64,000 nucleotides of DNA, taken from NCBI GenBank assembly GCA_022600195.1, contig JAHZKX010000021.1:50972-114971 (forward strand). Direction: 5' to 3'. The DNA comes from Planctomycetota bacterium. Lineage in GTDB: Bacteria; Planctomycetota; Planctomycetia; Planctomycetales; Planctomycetaceae. Numbering within the stretch: position 1 is the stretch's first letter; the number at the start of each line of letters is the position of its first letter. Below the pieces are notes generated by a model. It worked only from the letters and a program-made list of their open reading frames with translations, searched no databases and was not told the origin of the DNA. Position numbers and translations under genes: made by a program. Of this stretch, positions 26,172 to 35,973 are shown piece after piece.

Positions 26172-27620
26172 TTATGAGAGAATGTCTTTGATGACATGCC
26201 CGTGCACATCGGTCAAACGACGATCAATACCGTTATGTCGGAACGTCAGTTTTTCATGATCGATTCCCAGCTGATGCAAAATCGTGGCGTGCACATCATA
26301 ACACATCGTCGGATTCGAAGGATCAGCGGGTTTAAAGGACCATTGATCAGATTCACCATAAGTCGTGCCGCCCTTAATTCCACCTCCCGCCAGCCAGTTA
26401 GAAAACACGAACGGATTATGATCGCGGCCTTTACTTCCCTGGCTGCAGGGCATTCTGCCGAACTCGGTCGTCCACAAAATAATCGTGTCGTCCAGCATGC
26501 CACGTTGCTTGAGATCTTTAATTAAGGCAGACGCCCCCATAGACATGCCGCGTCCCAATGGCCAGTGATCGCGTTTAATATCTTCATGTGAATCCCAGTT
26601 ACGCCGTGGATGACCATTGTCGGCGCCTGACCAGATTTGTACAAACCGCACTCCCTGCTCCAGCATCCGTCGTGCGACCAGACAGTTTCTGCCAAAGTAA
26701 TTAATTTCAGCCTGTTCGCTGATCCCTTCCTGCACTTCAAAGTCAACGGAATCCAATCCATACATTTTGTGGGTGCTTTTTGTTTCATTCGAGAGATCAA
26801 GTACTTTCGGAGCCTGTAGCTGCATTTTGGCCGCTAGTTCGTACGATTGAATTCGCGCGTTCAAGCGAGAATCTCCCGCGCGTTGTTGTTCGTGTTTTTG
26901 ATTGAGTTGTTTGAGTGCAGCCAGCACATCGCGATCACTTTGACGCGTGATAAAATTATTTTTGGACGGGAATAAATTGGAAATCGGATTCTGGGAATTC
27001 GGGCGAATCATCGTGCCCTGATTGCTGGCTGGTAAAAAACCAGCCGACCAGTTAGCCGCACCATTAGGAGCAAATCCGCGTGGATCAGGGAGTACCACAA
27101 AAGTCGGTAGATTATCCGTCATACTGCCAAGCCCATAGCTGATCCAAGCGCCCATGCCAGGAAAGCCGGGCAGAATAAAACCGGTAGCCTGCATAAATGT
27201 TGCTGGTCCGTGCACGTTCGACTTGCTGACCATGTTATGGATAAACGCCATGTCATCCACGCACTCTCCCAGTGGTGCCACACAGTCATTGATCCACTTG
27301 CCCGATTCTCCATACTGCTTCCACTTCCAGGGCGACTGCATCGTTTTTCCCGGGGATGATTGAAACAGTTGCACTTGTTCGCCGGGGTCCCAGGTATTGC
27401 CATTCTCTTTGATCAGCTCTGGTTTATAGTCAAACGTATCACATTGACTGGCAGCTCCGGACATGTAAAGTTGAATCACACGTTTGGCGCGCGGCGGATG
27501 ATGCAAAGTCTGTGTATTCGATTGTGGTGCAGCCAGCAGTTGATCGTTCTGGAGCAGAGAAGCGAGCGCAATTCCACCCAGTCCGCCTCCTGCTGACATT
27601 AAAAAATCACGACGATCCAT
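26172..27620 (-). CDS. DUF1501 protein, Tat-exported (cassette 2)
   Basis: A 482-residue paralogue of the proteins at 19555 and 55238. MDRRDFLMSAGGGLGGIALASLL is a short twin-arginine signal. Family segments: KRVIQLYMSGAASQCDTFDYKPEL, GFPGMGAWISYGLGSMTDNLPTF, GVRFVQIWSGADNG, ILWTTEFGRMPCSQGSKGRDHNPFVFSNWLAGGGIKGGTTYG (split here as in the family), and YDVHATILHQLGIDHEKL. It begins 19 bases past the stop of the cytochrome-domain gene upstream, so they form an operon. Compared with cassette 1, the GGP-x-HLE segment is replaced by GAASQCDTF, a different subgroup. Confidence 0.92.
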   Translation of the reverse strand: MDRRDFLMSAGGGLGGIALASLLQNDQLLAAPQSNTQTLHHPPRAKRVIQLYMSGAASQCDTFDYKPELIKENGNTWDPGEQVQLFQSSPGKTMQSPWKWKQYGESGKWINDCVAPLGECVDDMAFIHNMVSKSNVHGPATFMQATGFILPGFPGMGAWISYGLGSMTDNLPTFVVLPDPRGFAPNGAANWSAGFLPASNQGTMIRPNSQNPISNLFPSKNNFITRQSDRDVLAALKQLNQKHEQQRAGDSRLNARIQSYELAAKMQLQAPKVLDLSNETKSTHKMYGLDSVDFEVQEGISEQAEINYFGRNCLVARRMLEQGVRFVQIWSGADNGHPRRNWDSHEDIKRDHWPLGRGMSMGASALIKDLKQRGMLDDTIILWTTEFGRMPCSQGSKGRDHNPFVFSNWLAGGGIKGGTTYGESDQWSFKPADPSNPTMCYDVHATILHQLGIDHEKLTFRHNGIDRRLTDVHGHVIKDILS

Positions 27621-27639
27621 AAGACCACTTTCTCTATAT

Positions 27640-30633
27640 TTAATCGATGAAAATAAATTCGTTGCTGTTAAATATCAGTCGGCAGACATTTTCAATGCCG
27701 TAGCGCGAACCGATATTTTGTAAGATCTCAAGTTCTGACTGTTTGGGCGGTCGGCCTAAAGTCGTTTCAAAAGCCAGCTTGATCTGAGTCGACAGATCAG
27801 ACGACTCTGCTTTGACTTTTTGTGCGTAAAAAGTCGACATGCTCACCATGAAGTGATCATTCATCAGGGAGAGTGCCTGCAATGCCGTTAATGTTTCCAG
27901 ACGTTTCGGAGTCATTTGTGAGGGATCTGCACAGTCCAGTGTTTCCATAAATGGATCGGGCACCGAACGCACAATAAAACGGTAGATCGAACGTCGATGC
28001 TTTTCTGCTGAAGCGGGATCGAATTTCTGGTAGAGATAGTGCGGCGAATGTTGTGGTTTTTCGAGCACAAACAGACGGTCTCCCGGGCCATACATGGTAA
28101 GATCCAGTTTTCCACTCACTTGCAATACAGAATCGCGAATGGCTTCGGCTTCCAGTTTGCGGCGGTTCATACGCCACAGAAGACGGTTATCACCATCGAT
28201 TTGATTTCTCTCGGAATGCGAGAGTGATGATTGCTGATAAGCGGTACTCAATACCAGCATCCGATGTAACGTTTTCAGTGATTGCCCTTCATCGCGAAAA
28301 CGGCTGGCCAGATAATCGAGCAACTCGGGATGTGAGGGGAGTGCCCCCATTTTTCCGAAGTCGTTGGGCGTATCAACGAGGGCTTTACCAAAATGATACT
28401 GCCAGACGCGATTGACTATCGAACGCCATGTGAGCGGGTTGTCGCGATTAGTAATCCATCGTGCCAAGGCAATACGGCGGGCACCTTCATTATTTAGATT
28501 TTCCAATTGCATCACACCACTTAGCGCGGAGATCATTTTAGGTGCGGTCGGCTTTACTTCTTTGACAGGAGATTTTTCACTTCCACGACTGAGCAAAAAA
28601 ACGGGACGTGGTTTCCCAAGAGTTGATTTGAAGTTTCCACGTCCTTTGAAGTGAGTCGCCGCTGCAAAAACTTTTTGGAGCGGTGGTAGTTGATCCAACT
28701 TTTGCTTAATTTGTGACAGTTCTGCCGAGAGCGTTTTGAGAGATTGTTTCTCTTCAGCAGACGAAAAACTGGCAACGAGTTGGTCGCGTTTTGATTTTAA
28801 CTGTGCCAGATTATGATTCGAGTCGGCTGAATAATAAAATTTGCCATCAATAACATTCTTTCGTGACCAGCGCGGCGGTGCTTCAATGGAATCCAGAGAT
28901 GTCACCACCGACTGGCTGGATAGATTCTCTCCCCGGGAATCAAGAACTTTGATTTCCCCCAACGCAAAAATGAAATCGTTGGAACGGGGTGCGAGCTGCG
29001 TTGCCGTCATTCTCAAATATTGAAAACGTTGGCCTTTGAGATCGAAGTGAACAAGTCGCGTTTGTGGATTAGGAAAGTCTGCTCCTGTGTGGTCAGCGAT
29101 GATGTTTTTCGTCGTCGCAAAATCTGCAGTATCTGATATTTCCAACTTGAACCGCTTGGGGAAACCGAAGCCAGCTCCAATTTTATTGTAATCATCATAA
29201 GCGGCCATCAGTGTGATTCGGTCTGCAGTGATCGGCTGTTTGAAATTGAGCTGTACCCATTTGTTCGTTTTGTCCGATTTTTCAATATGACTGTGATAGC
29301 CATATTCAACCCCTTGCCCTTTTTTAGCATTGAGGGCTTCTGCAATCTGTTCTTCCAGTTCCACCAGCGATTTCCCGCCGCGCTCGCGGATTTTCGCTTC
29401 AAGAGCCTGCTTTTGTTGCAGATAGTTTTTCTGGGACGCCATTAATGATTTCCGCCTAGTAGCCGACTTTGCATTCGGTTCATAATCGCGGTCGGCTCGG
29501 TCAATGCCGGCGAAGACAGCTTGCAGGCCGTAATAGTCTTCCTGTGCAATCGGATCAAACTTATGATTGTGGCAGCGGGCACATTGGACGGTCAGGCTGA
29601 CCGTACTATTCATGACCGTAGCCACCATATCATCCCGATCTAAGTTACGGGTGATTTTTTTCTCGATGAGTTTTTCATTGATTTCGATCTGTCCCACCCA
29701 GTCAAAGGGACCCGCTACGATAAAACCGGTGGCAGGCACACCATCGGGTGAATAAGGGTGCAGAATGTCACCGGCGATCTGTTCCTGAATAAATTGACTG
29801 TAGGGTTTATCTTCATTAAAAGCGCGAATGACATAGTCCCGATAAGGCCAGGCATTTTCGCGAAGTTTATCCTTGTCGTAACCATGTGTGTCAGCATAAT
29901 GCACAACGTCAAGCCAGTGACGTGCCCAGCGTTCTCCATAGCGAGGCGATGCCAACAGCCGATCAACCAGCCCTTCGTAGGCCCGTGGATTCGGATCGTT
30001 GACGAACTTCGAAATTTCCGTCGGAGTGGGAGGCAGCCCGATCAAATCAAAATACAGGCGTCGAATAAGAGTACGTCGGTCTGCGAGGGGAGAAAACGAA
30101 AGACCGTTCTTTCGTAACTGAGCCAGCAGAAACGCATCGATGGGTGTGCGAATTAATTTGGTATCAGCCACAGAGAATTGTGGCACCACCGGTTGCTTTA
30201 AAGGCTGGAACGACCACCAGTCGGTTTGTGAAAGTTGTGCTTCGCGAATTTGAAAACCAGTCGGCCAGGTCGCGCCCTCTTTGATCCATTGTCTCAGTGT
30301 CTCCACTTCTGCCTTCGTCAAGGGCTTACCTTTTTTGGGCATTTCCGGTTCCGGGCCGATCACATAATCTAGCAAAAGACTTTCTTGGGGCGCGCCGGCA
30401 ACCAGCACACGACCATTCTCACCACCCGCGTGCAAACCTTTGTGATTTTCCAGCGAGAGCCCACCGTCGCGCGTGCTGTCGTTATGACACTCTATGCAGT
30501 GTTTTTGCAGAATCGGTACGACCTGCTTTTCAAAGGTAGATTCTTCTGCGTCAGTCGTTGATGGAAAAAGCAACCAGCACATGGAAAAAAGTGCTACCGT
30601 CAATTTCCATTTCAGATGGGTGAAAAACAACAT
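27640..30633 (-). CDS. cytochrome-c-domain DUF1549/DUF1553 protein (cassette 2)
   Basis: 997 residues from ATG 30633; the extended frame to 30669 would precede the signal peptide (MLFFTHLKWKLTVALFSMCWLLF). Domains: cytochrome-like LQKHCIECHNDSTRDGGLSLENH; DUF1549 with PIDAFLLAQLRKNGLSF, RLYFDLIGLPPTPTE and SPRYGERWARHWLDVVHYADTHGYDKDKLREN; second CxxCH in VQCARCHNHKFDPIAQEDYY; a discoidin-like (F5/8C) insert at about residues 440-590 (NKWVQLNFKQPITADRITLMAAY, LGEIKVLDSRGE); DUF1553 with ARWITNRDNPLTWRSIVNRVWQYHFGKAL and LTALQALSLMNDHFM. The insert suggests carbohydrate binding. A sigma factor gene diverges upstream. Confidence 0.92.
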   Translation of the reverse strand: MLFFTHLKWKLTVALFSMCWLLFPSTTDAEESTFEKQVVPILQKHCIECHNDSTRDGGLSLENHKGLHAGGENGRVLVAGAPQESLLLDYVIGPEPEMPKKGKPLTKAEVETLRQWIKEGATWPTGFQIREAQLSQTDWWSFQPLKQPVVPQFSVADTKLIRTPIDAFLLAQLRKNGLSFSPLADRRTLIRRLYFDLIGLPPTPTEISKFVNDPNPRAYEGLVDRLLASPRYGERWARHWLDVVHYADTHGYDKDKLRENAWPYRDYVIRAFNEDKPYSQFIQEQIAGDILHPYSPDGVPATGFIVAGPFDWVGQIEINEKLIEKKITRNLDRDDMVATVMNSTVSLTVQCARCHNHKFDPIAQEDYYGLQAVFAGIDRADRDYEPNAKSATRRKSLMASQKNYLQQKQALEAKIRERGGKSLVELEEQIAEALNAKKGQGVEYGYHSHIEKSDKTNKWVQLNFKQPITADRITLMAAYDDYNKIGAGFGFPKRFKLEISDTADFATTKNIIADHTGADFPNPQTRLVHFDLKGQRFQYLRMTATQLAPRSNDFIFALGEIKVLDSRGENLSSQSVVTSLDSIEAPPRWSRKNVIDGKFYYSADSNHNLAQLKSKRDQLVASFSSAEEKQSLKTLSAELSQIKQKLDQLPPLQKVFAAATHFKGRGNFKSTLGKPRPVFLLSRGSEKSPVKEVKPTAPKMISALSGVMQLENLNNEGARRIALARWITNRDNPLTWRSIVNRVWQYHFGKALVDTPNDFGKMGALPSHPELLDYLASRFRDEGQSLKTLHRMLVLSTAYQQSSLSHSERNQIDGDNRLLWRMNRRKLEAEAIRDSVLQVSGKLDLTMYGPGDRLFVLEKPQHSPHYLYQKFDPASAEKHRRSIYRFIVRSVPDPFMETLDCADPSQMTPKRLETLTALQALSLMNDHFMVSMSTFYAQKVKAESSDLSTQIKLAFETTLGRPPKQSELEILQNIGSRYGIENVCRLIFNSNEFIFID

Positions 30634-30911
30634 GTTCGCTTTTCTATTCTGTTGAGGGTAGGAGAACACTCTCTGGGGATAATATCAAAATATTTGATTG
30701 ACGGGGGCTGTTGTCTGTTGCGGAAGACACTTTGCACCTATTTGGTATATGGCGCGCTGAATTCCGATTTAGTACAGTTTTTTTGAGTTTTCAAAGAATT
30801 TCATGGTTTTATGGTACCAATCGCAGAGGTCTGGCGCCAAATACTATTGTAGAGCCATATCGTGCATGTCTCCCAGGAAAATCTTCTCTGAATGCAAAAC
30901 AGTACTTCCCT

Positions 30912-31448
30912 ATGAGCGACGATCTGAATCATCCCATGAAAAGCGAAGAGTTTTTCCGTCTGTTTTCTCGGGAAGACCGCAAAATCTTTGGCTATATTCT
31001 CTCGCTCGTGTTGGATGTGACAGCTGCAGAAGACATCTTTCAGGAAACATGTGTCATCCTGTGGAAAGAATTTCCCCGGTTTGATCAGGAACGCAGTTTT
31101 TTGAACTGGGCGAATGGCATTGCCTTTAATCAGGTCAGAAAATACCGCCGCAAGTTTAGGAATAAACGTTTGATCTTCAGTGATTCATTAATGACCGAGT
31201 TGGCGGAAGATGCTTCAGGTCTGCTTGAAGATTTGAGCCGGCGCCAATTGGCGTTGACGAACTGTTTACAGAAATTAAATGACCGCGAACGGGAACTAAT
31301 CGACGCCTATTACGGAGATCAGGAAACCGCGGCCACAGTAGCCGAACGTTGGAAATGTTCCACGCACGCCATATATAAAACGATCAAGAAAATCCGGAAG
31401 GTTTTATTTGATTGTGTGAACCGTCGTCTTTCGAGTGAGATGGCCTGA
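30912..31448 (+). CDS. ECF-type RNA polymerase sigma factor
   Basis: 178 residues from ATG 30912 (MSDDLNHPMKSEEFFRLFSRE). The open frame reaches 30711, but the first 67 codons resemble no sigma region. Region 2: IFGYILSLVLDVTAAEDIFQETCVILWKEFPRFD and FLNWANGIAFNQVRKYRRK. Region 4: LQKLNDRERELIDAYYGDQETAATVAERWKCSTHAIYKTIKKIRKVLFDC. The type belongs to the planctomycete/verrucomicrobial sigma-70 subfamily found with FecR-like partners. Its stop overlaps the partner start (TGATG at 31446-31450), so both are translated from one transcript. It diverges from the cytochrome/DUF1501 cassette 2, a likely target by proximity. Confidence 0.93.
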   Translation: MSDDLNHPMKSEEFFRLFSREDRKIFGYILSLVLDVTAAEDIFQETCVILWKEFPRFDQERSFLNWANGIAFNQVRKYRRKFRNKRLIFSDSLMTELAEDASGLLEDLSRRQLALTNCLQKLNDRERELIDAYYGDQETAATVAERWKCSTHAIYKTIKKIRKVLFDCVNRRLSSEMA

Positions 31449-33157
31449 TGACTGAACCAGAACAATCTCTTCCCGAGCAGATGATGGAACTGGCCGACGC
31501 ACAGTGTTCGGGTATCATTACAGAATCTGAGGTGGAAACTCTTGAACGTCTGTTGACAGAACATCCTGAACTGCGCGGGCAGTATTTGAATTTTGTATTT
31601 CTGCATATCGGCCTGACCGGTACCGCCAGCACGCGCCTGATGTCCTCTCACAATTCACCTTTCACACCGGATGTCATAGAGCCGGCAGAGCAGCAAAGTG
31701 CGCGGCCAATAGAGAGAAGTCTGTTTCGACGCACACTGGTGCCAGCCATCTGTCTGGTCGCGTGTTTGTGTGCGCTGGGGCTCTATTTGTTTTTCCCCGT
31801 TGATCAACAACCGGCAGCGCCGGCTCAAATCGCCGAGACTCATCCTCAATATTATTTCGACGAAAACACGACACCCCCCGAAGAGGTCGCCACCTTGTAT
31901 GATGCCATGCAGGCGACCTGGGAGCTGTTGGGGAAAGATCTCGGGGTTACAGACCATTTTCAACCGGGAACGGTCAAACTGACTTCCGGAAACGTGGCGT
32001 TTGCTTTTTCGGGGGGGGCAGATATCTCACTGGCCAGCCCGGCTCTGTTTGGCATGGAACGCAAAAATCAGGGAACTCTCTTTTCCGGTTCCCTTTCCAC
32101 GCACAAGACCGACTCGAATGCCCCATTCACTCTGGAAACCCCCAGTGTCGAATTGATCGACAGGGGAACGGAATATGAAGTCCGTGTCAATGCAGCGGCT
32201 GAAACCTTCGTGCATGTGCTGGATGGACAGGTCGAAGTCAAAGCACGTGGGCACCTGCCCCGGTTTTTCTGGAACTTTGATCAACCAGAAGCGTTACCCC
32301 TTACCGATTCGATTATTGGCACTCCGATACACGCCGGTAAAAATGCAAAACGGATCTCAGGTCTAATCGGCAAGGGTGCCGTGCGCTTTAATAACCGCCC
32401 CGATGCCAGCCTGCTGGCAGGCAATGGAGGTGGAACAGACGTGGGTACCGGGGATTATTCAGTTACGACCGGGATCACGCTGGAAGCCCTGGTGCTTTCC
32501 GAGTGGCAGACGACAGTGGCACCTCAGAAAAAAGCTCCCTTCGATTATGACGAGATCTTCCGCAAAGAAGATGGCAGCTATCGGATTCTGCTCAGTTTTC
32601 AAAATGATGACAAAGCCGGACAGACACAAATTCCCTCTGTCGAAAAAGGCCCCTGTCTTTCGTTTGGACTGTTTCTGTCGGGAGTTGGCTATAATGAAAT
32701 GGATCTGCCTCTGGATGGCAAAGCAGGCCGCCCGACACTGGAAGAACTACGCGATGGCAAGCCGCATCATATTGTAGCTACGTACAACGGTTGGACCGGC
32801 GTCAAAGCCATCTATATCGATGGCGTACTGCGAATGAACCATCAATTTCCTGTGGGGACAATGATCATCAGCGGCGGCCCCACTCCCGCAGTGATCGGTA
32901 ATCTGATTTCAGAGCAAGGAGAAACCCTGGTAGGCCGCGAACCTTTTAACGGCATCATCGATGAAGTCGCCTTCTACGACTTTGCCCTGGATGCCGCGAC
33001 CATCGCCACACACTTTGAGCGCGTGCAAGCAGGCAAAGATTATTTCGACGGGCAGCTACATCAATTCATGCTGCAGGCAAAAGAAGGCGAAAACATGCTG
33101 CTCAACAAAGGCCAGAAAATGAAATTCGCTGCCGAGACCGGACTACCGATCTTTTGA
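31448..33157 (+). CDS. FecR-domain and LamG-domain membrane protein, sigma factor partner
   Basis: 569 residues. Residues 1-60 are a soluble helical region (DAQCSGIITESEVETLERLLTEHPELRGQYLNFVF) like the anti-sigma N-termini of this planctomycete family. One membrane helix follows (LVPAICLVACLCALGLYLFFP, about 98-118). The outside part has a FecR domain (SGNVAFAFSGGADISLASPALF, LETPSVELIDRGTEYEVRV, FVHVLDGQVEVKA) and then a LamG/concanavalin-like domain (KPHHIVATYNGWTGVKAIYIDGVLRM, FNGIIDEVAFYDFALDAATIATHFE). It likely senses an outside ligand and regulates the overlapping sigma factor. LamG suggests a polysaccharide ligand; this is inference. Confidence 0.9.
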   Translation: MTEPEQSLPEQMMELADAQCSGIITESEVETLERLLTEHPELRGQYLNFVFLHIGLTGTASTRLMSSHNSPFTPDVIEPAEQQSARPIERSLFRRTLVPAICLVACLCALGLYLFFPVDQQPAAPAQIAETHPQYYFDENTTPPEEVATLYDAMQATWELLGKDLGVTDHFQPGTVKLTSGNVAFAFSGGADISLASPALFGMERKNQGTLFSGSLSTHKTDSNAPFTLETPSVELIDRGTEYEVRVNAAAETFVHVLDGQVEVKARGHLPRFFWNFDQPEALPLTDSIIGTPIHAGKNAKRISGLIGKGAVRFNNRPDASLLAGNGGGTDVGTGDYSVTTGITLEALVLSEWQTTVAPQKKAPFDYDEIFRKEDGSYRILLSFQNDDKAGQTQIPSVEKGPCLSFGLFLSGVGYNEMDLPLDGKAGRPTLEELRDGKPHHIVATYNGWTGVKAIYIDGVLRMNHQFPVGTMIISGGPTPAVIGNLISEQGETLVGREPFNGIIDEVAFYDFALDAATIATHFERVQAGKDYFDGQLHQFMLQAKEGENMLLNKGQKMKFAAETGLPIF

Positions 33158-33244
33158 AACTTCCTTAAGCAAAGTGTCTGGTCTAAACAGCCAGCCGACT
33201 CTGGCATCCGATGGATATGAATGCGATTAAATTTTCTTCGCAAA

Positions 33245-34528
33245 TCACTCCTCTAACTTTGTACCACGGGTTTCTTTGATTGTGAGTGTGATGAAAAATG
33301 AGATGGTAGCGATGGCGGAGAGATACCAGGCAACGGAAATCGGATTGCCGGTTTCTTTCATTAGCCAGGCGGCGACCATGGGCGCGGTTCCGCCGAAGAT
33401 GGCGAACGGTAAATTATAGCTAACGCTGGCGGCACTCACCCGCACGCCACGTCGGAACAATTCGGTGATCGTCGCCGGTATGGCACCTGCGAAACAGGCG
33501 ATGAGTAATGAGAAACTAATTTGTCCGGTAAGAATCATGGCGAAATTGTGATGATGCATTAATCCGAGTAACGTGGGAGACAAGAGTGCCACGCCGGCTG
33601 ACCCGATCAACAGGAATGGTTTGCGTCCAAATTTATCGGCCAGGATGGCAGCGATGGGAACGAAAACCGTTAACGCCGCCATGCTGATGGTGTTGATGTC
33701 GAGAGCTTCCGCGGTGGTCTCGCCGACTTCGTCTACAAGCCAGGTCGGCAGATAGATAAAGACCGTATAAAACGTGACCGCATTCATCATGTTGAGACCC
33801 GCTGACTGAAGCATCTCTTTGCGATGGTTGGTAAACGCGTCTCTGAGCGGCGACATGGCTTCCGGATCGGTTGCTTCTTTTGAGATCGGCTGTTCGGGGA
33901 TGCCGTGTCTAATAAAGTAACCTACAAACGCGACCAGAATTCCGGAGATAAATGGTAATCGCCAGCCCCAGGCCAATAGTTGTGCGTCCGTTGTGAATGT
34001 ATTGATCAATGCGCCGACTGCCGAGCCCAGTAAAATTCCACAGGTGGCGCCCATCATGCTCCACGATCCAAAAAAGGCGCGACGTTCGAGTGGGGCATGT
34101 TCAACGAGAAACACGAACGAACTCGTATATTCGCCACCGACAGAAACTCCCTGCACCATGCGTAACAACACCATCAGTACGGCCGCCGCGATGCCAATTT
34201 CTGCATGCGTGGGCAAGAGTCCGACGAGTAACGTCGGGATCGCCATCAACATTACGGAAAGTGTGAGCGCCTTTTTTCGTCCCATCCGGTCACCAATATG
34301 ACCAAACAGAACCGCGCCGACAGGACGCATCAAAAAACCAGCGGCAAAAGCACCAAAGGCGGCGATCAATGAGGTGGTGGGATTGTCAGAGGGAAAAAAG
34401 AGTTTGCCAATCGTGGGGGCAAAAAAACCGTAGACGGCAAAGTCATACCATTCCAGAATATTACCAATGAATCCCGCTGCCAGAACCCGAATATTTTTGC
34501 CGCCCACTTCCTGTGTGCTGTCTGACAT
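33245..34528 (-). CDS. MFS transporter, metabolite:H+ symporter (ProP-like) type
   Basis: 427 residues from ATG 34528 (MSDSTQEVGGKNIRV); AAGGACG precedes it, which disfavours ATG 34558. About 12 membrane helices. FIGNILEWYDFAVYGFFAPTIGKLFF is the signature first helix of the metabolite:H+ symporter family (ProP, KgtP, ShiA). RPVGAVLFGHIGDRMGRKKAL is the conserved loop 2-3 motif, and MVQGVSVGGEYTSSFVFLVEHAPLERRAFFGSW the helix 4-5 region. Substrates of the family include betaine, proline, oxoglutarate, citrate and shikimate; none can be chosen here. Stands alone, convergent with the FecR/LamG gene. Confidence 0.92.
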   Translation of the reverse strand: MSDSTQEVGGKNIRVLAAGFIGNILEWYDFAVYGFFAPTIGKLFFPSDNPTTSLIAAFGAFAAGFLMRPVGAVLFGHIGDRMGRKKALTLSVMLMAIPTLLVGLLPTHAEIGIAAAVLMVLLRMVQGVSVGGEYTSSFVFLVEHAPLERRAFFGSWSMMGATCGILLGSAVGALINTFTTDAQLLAWGWRLPFISGILVAFVGYFIRHGIPEQPISKEATDPEAMSPLRDAFTNHRKEMLQSAGLNMMNAVTFYTVFIYLPTWLVDEVGETTAEALDINTISMAALTVFVPIAAILADKFGRKPFLLIGSAGVALLSPTLLGLMHHHNFAMILTGQISFSLLIACFAGAIPATITELFRRGVRVSAASVSYNLPFAIFGGTAPMVAAWLMKETGNPISVAWYLSAIATISFFITLTIKETRGTKLEE

Positions 34529-34653
34529 GAGTTGATCGTCCTTGAATCGACATTGCATTTACTGTTTGAGTAAGGTCCGGCTAGTTTAGGGGATTAGAAA
34601 CCGATTGGGAATGGCGGTGTCAGGAAGAATTGGTATTTTTGATTGAGGACCGA

Positions 34654-35835
34654 TTATCGAAGAGTTCCGGGTTGAGACGTCATGACTTCGATGCCATTTT
34701 CACGCAAGGACTGAATCGTGGCTTCGGACAGTTTTGTGCCACTGACATTCACCTTGTGAAGTTGCGGAATATTTAAGAGGCTCTCTTTCACCTGATCTGT
34801 TATCAGCGTGTTTGACAAATCCAGTTTCATCAAACTCTCCGATTGGGTCAGGTTTTTAATTCCTGCGTCAGTGACTTTTGTATTCGTCAGAAAAAGTTGT
34901 TCCAAATTTTCCATGCGAGTAAGTGGAATTACACCTTGATCCGTCACTTGCGAATCACTCAGCACTAGATACTCGAGCTGATTCACGTTTGGAACCTGCA
35001 GCACATGGGAATCGTCAAATGATTCACCCCTTAAACTCAGATAACGCAGTGATTGTATTTTTACCAGATGATTGAGGGTATCGGCTTTGATTTTAGAATT
35101 GTCTAGAGTAAGGCCGGATAGTTTTTTTGATTTTGTTAAATGGTGTAAACCTACGCCATTGATACAATTATCACTGAGAGATAGCCGAGTCAGATTGGGA
35201 ATGGACGCAATATTTTTCAGACCTGCATCGGTAACTTTTGAATTGGATAAATGAAGATCTTTTAAGTTTTTCATTTTTGAGGCACAGTGAAAATTTTCTC
35301 CCGTGAAAGCGATATCGTGAAGACCAAGCAAATCCAGAGTTGGAATTTTCCCAAGCACATTACATCCTGAATCAGTGACAGGGCCTCCAGGAATCGTAAG
35401 ACATCGAAGAGGATATTTGGTCAACTTGGCAAGCCCCTGGTCTGTAATGCCAGCAGGTAATTTTTCAGTCCATAAAAATAGATCGATTAAATCAGGTTGA
35501 TATCCCAGAGAGTCAATGAATTCGTCGTTGATCGGGTACTCTTCTGAATTCTCAAGTTCGATGGAATGAATGGTCCCCGCTACGGCACTTAATTTTGAAG
35601 GCAGGGACACGCAGTAACCATTGAAACACATAGAAGGTCTGGGAACCGAGACTATCCCTCCATGGCTGCGGATGGTTTCCACCAATGACTTAGATCGCCA
35701 GGCATTTAGTCCATGCGGAACCAGAAAAAACACGGCCACCAGCAAAAGCAGAACCAATGCTTTCCGGAACTGAATCCAAAGCCATGATGGCTGATTTATC
35801 TCTCGTTTTCCAGCAAAGTAACGAAACCAAATCAT
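34654..35835 (-). CDS. membrane-anchored leucine-rich repeat protein
   Basis: A 393-residue protein. A membrane helix near residues 25-45 (FRKALVLLLLVAVFFLVPHGL) follows a cytoplasmic N-terminus with basic residues. From about residue 130 to 385 there are roughly ten repeats of 23-25 residues with the form L-x-x-L-x-L-S-x-(S/T)-x-V-T-D-x-G-(L/V)-x-x-(I/L), for example LKDLHLSNSKVTDAGLKNIA and LEQLFLTNTKVTDAGIKNLT. This is the cysteine-free bacterial LRR form common in planctomycetes. Such a solenoid outside the membrane would bind proteins or glycans; the partner is unknown. No nearby gene suggests a role. Confidence 0.88.
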   Translation of the reverse strand: MIWFRYFAGKREINQPSWLWIQFRKALVLLLLVAVFFLVPHGLNAWRSKSLVETIRSHGGIVSVPRPSMCFNGYCVSLPSKLSAVAGTIHSIELENSEEYPINDEFIDSLGYQPDLIDLFLWTEKLPAGITDQGLAKLTKYPLRCLTIPGGPVTDSGCNVLGKIPTLDLLGLHDIAFTGENFHCASKMKNLKDLHLSNSKVTDAGLKNIASIPNLTRLSLSDNCINGVGLHHLTKSKKLSGLTLDNSKIKADTLNHLVKIQSLRYLSLRGESFDDSHVLQVPNVNQLEYLVLSDSQVTDQGVIPLTRMENLEQLFLTNTKVTDAGIKNLTQSESLMKLDLSNTLITDQVKESLLNIPQLHKVNVSGTKLSEATIQSLRENGIEVMTSQPGTLR

Positions 35836-35973
35836 CGGTACGTGTTCCCGGTTAATGTGTGGGTTAGCAGAGAATGGTTACCCGATCACTGGCAGTGCTC
35901 TGAGTTGGTGCGTTATTTTTATCCCCTTCTCATCAATTCGTCGTTCTGGTTTTTGCTGAGATTTCTTCTTTGA

